A DNA stretch of 64,000 nucleotides. It comes from Pseudomonadales bacterium (GTDB taxonomy: Bacteria; Pseudomonadota; Gammaproteobacteria; Pseudomonadales; DC-out160). A program made the translations under genes and the position numbers. Each line of letters starts with the position of its first letter. Position 1 is the first letter of the stretch. This document shows, in pieces, positions 63,951-64,000 of the stretch. The stretch spans positions 62,001 to 126,000 of the forward strand of contig JAHRWA010000104.1 of the NCBI GenBank assembly GCA_019090455.1, written 5' to 3'. The notes under the pieces were generated by a model. The model worked only from the letters and a program-made list of their open reading frames with translations. It did no database searches and was not told where the DNA came from.

Positions 63951-64000
63951 TGACTTGTTAAATAGAATTTGTGACGTGTTAACTAGACATTAGTGGCTTG

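Overview
The window is a stretch of gammaproteobacterial chromosome with moderate GC (not computed). It is mostly housekeeping genes, with a few accessory islets. Gene order matches, from memory, blocks known in Pseudomonas aeruginosa and E. coli: yheS-algP-FKBP-rsd/algQ, gshA-tex-ompR-envZ, pckA-hslO-hslR-yrfG, yggX-mutY, rppH-ptsP-lgt-thyA-folA, hisBHAF, gpmI-envC-ctpA-yibQ and yibN-grxC-secB-trmL. The HemB is the Asp-rich Mg-type of pseudomonads. An MSHA pilus locus, a Baeyer-Villiger-type monooxygenase and a sulfotransferase point to a free-living, probably aquatic member of the Pseudomonadales/Cellvibrionales neighbourhood. No phage, IS element, integron or CRISPR array was seen.

Layout: 1-8.3 kb holds hemB (cut by the window edge), elbB, yheS, an AlgP-like histone-like protein, an FKBP isomerase, a WD40 lipoprotein, the anti-sigma factor Rsd/AlgQ and an RMF-like protein. 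8.4-16 kb holds gshA, tex, ompR-envZ and an orphan condensation-domain-like acyltransferase. 16-25.6 kb holds pckA, hslO, hslR, yrfG, a single-domain response regulator, tRNA-Phe with its own promoter, yggX, mutY, an HDOD protein, rlmI and an HAD phosphatase. 25.9-35.4 kb is a long plus-strand run: rppH, ptsP, lgt, thyA, folA, a giant DUF349 protein and an unusual miaA. 35.4-43.4 kb holds cysE, a DUF4124 protein, a copper ATPase followed by a 25-codon apparent cupredoxin-anchor remnant, a GNAT protein and hisBHAF. 43.4-46.9 kb is a minus-strand cluster of rubrerythrin, a CCG-domain Fe-S protein, DUF3501 and a PuuD-like membrane protein, headed by a Fur-box-like operator. 47-53 kb is an accessory stretch: monooxygenase, short PstS-like protein with a porin, PEBP-like protein, sulfotransferase and UspA. 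53-64 kb holds hisC, yibQ-like, ctpA, envC, gpmI, rhodanese, grxC, secB, trmL and the start of an MSHA operon (mshI, mshJ).

The genes form recognisable modules: histidine biosynthesis (hisB, hisH, hisA, hisF, hisC, plus an HAD protein that may be the separate histidinol-phosphate phosphatase), thymidylate/folate (thyA, folA), envelope and cell division (envC, ctpA, yibQ, lgt), thiol/redox (gshA, grxC, hslO, rubrerythrin) and nitrogen-PTS control (rppH, ptsP).

The most unusual structure is in the spacers. Many intergenic gaps, and some gene tails, are small degenerate tandem arrays (period about 12-28 bp, 2-5 copies). Each array has its own sequence and often touches a start or stop codon. 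Other points of interest are the Fur-box-headed rubrerythrin cluster, the truncated cupredoxin anchor, the orphan acyltransferase and a possible 22-codon gene with a perfect Shine-Dalgarno site under a palindrome.
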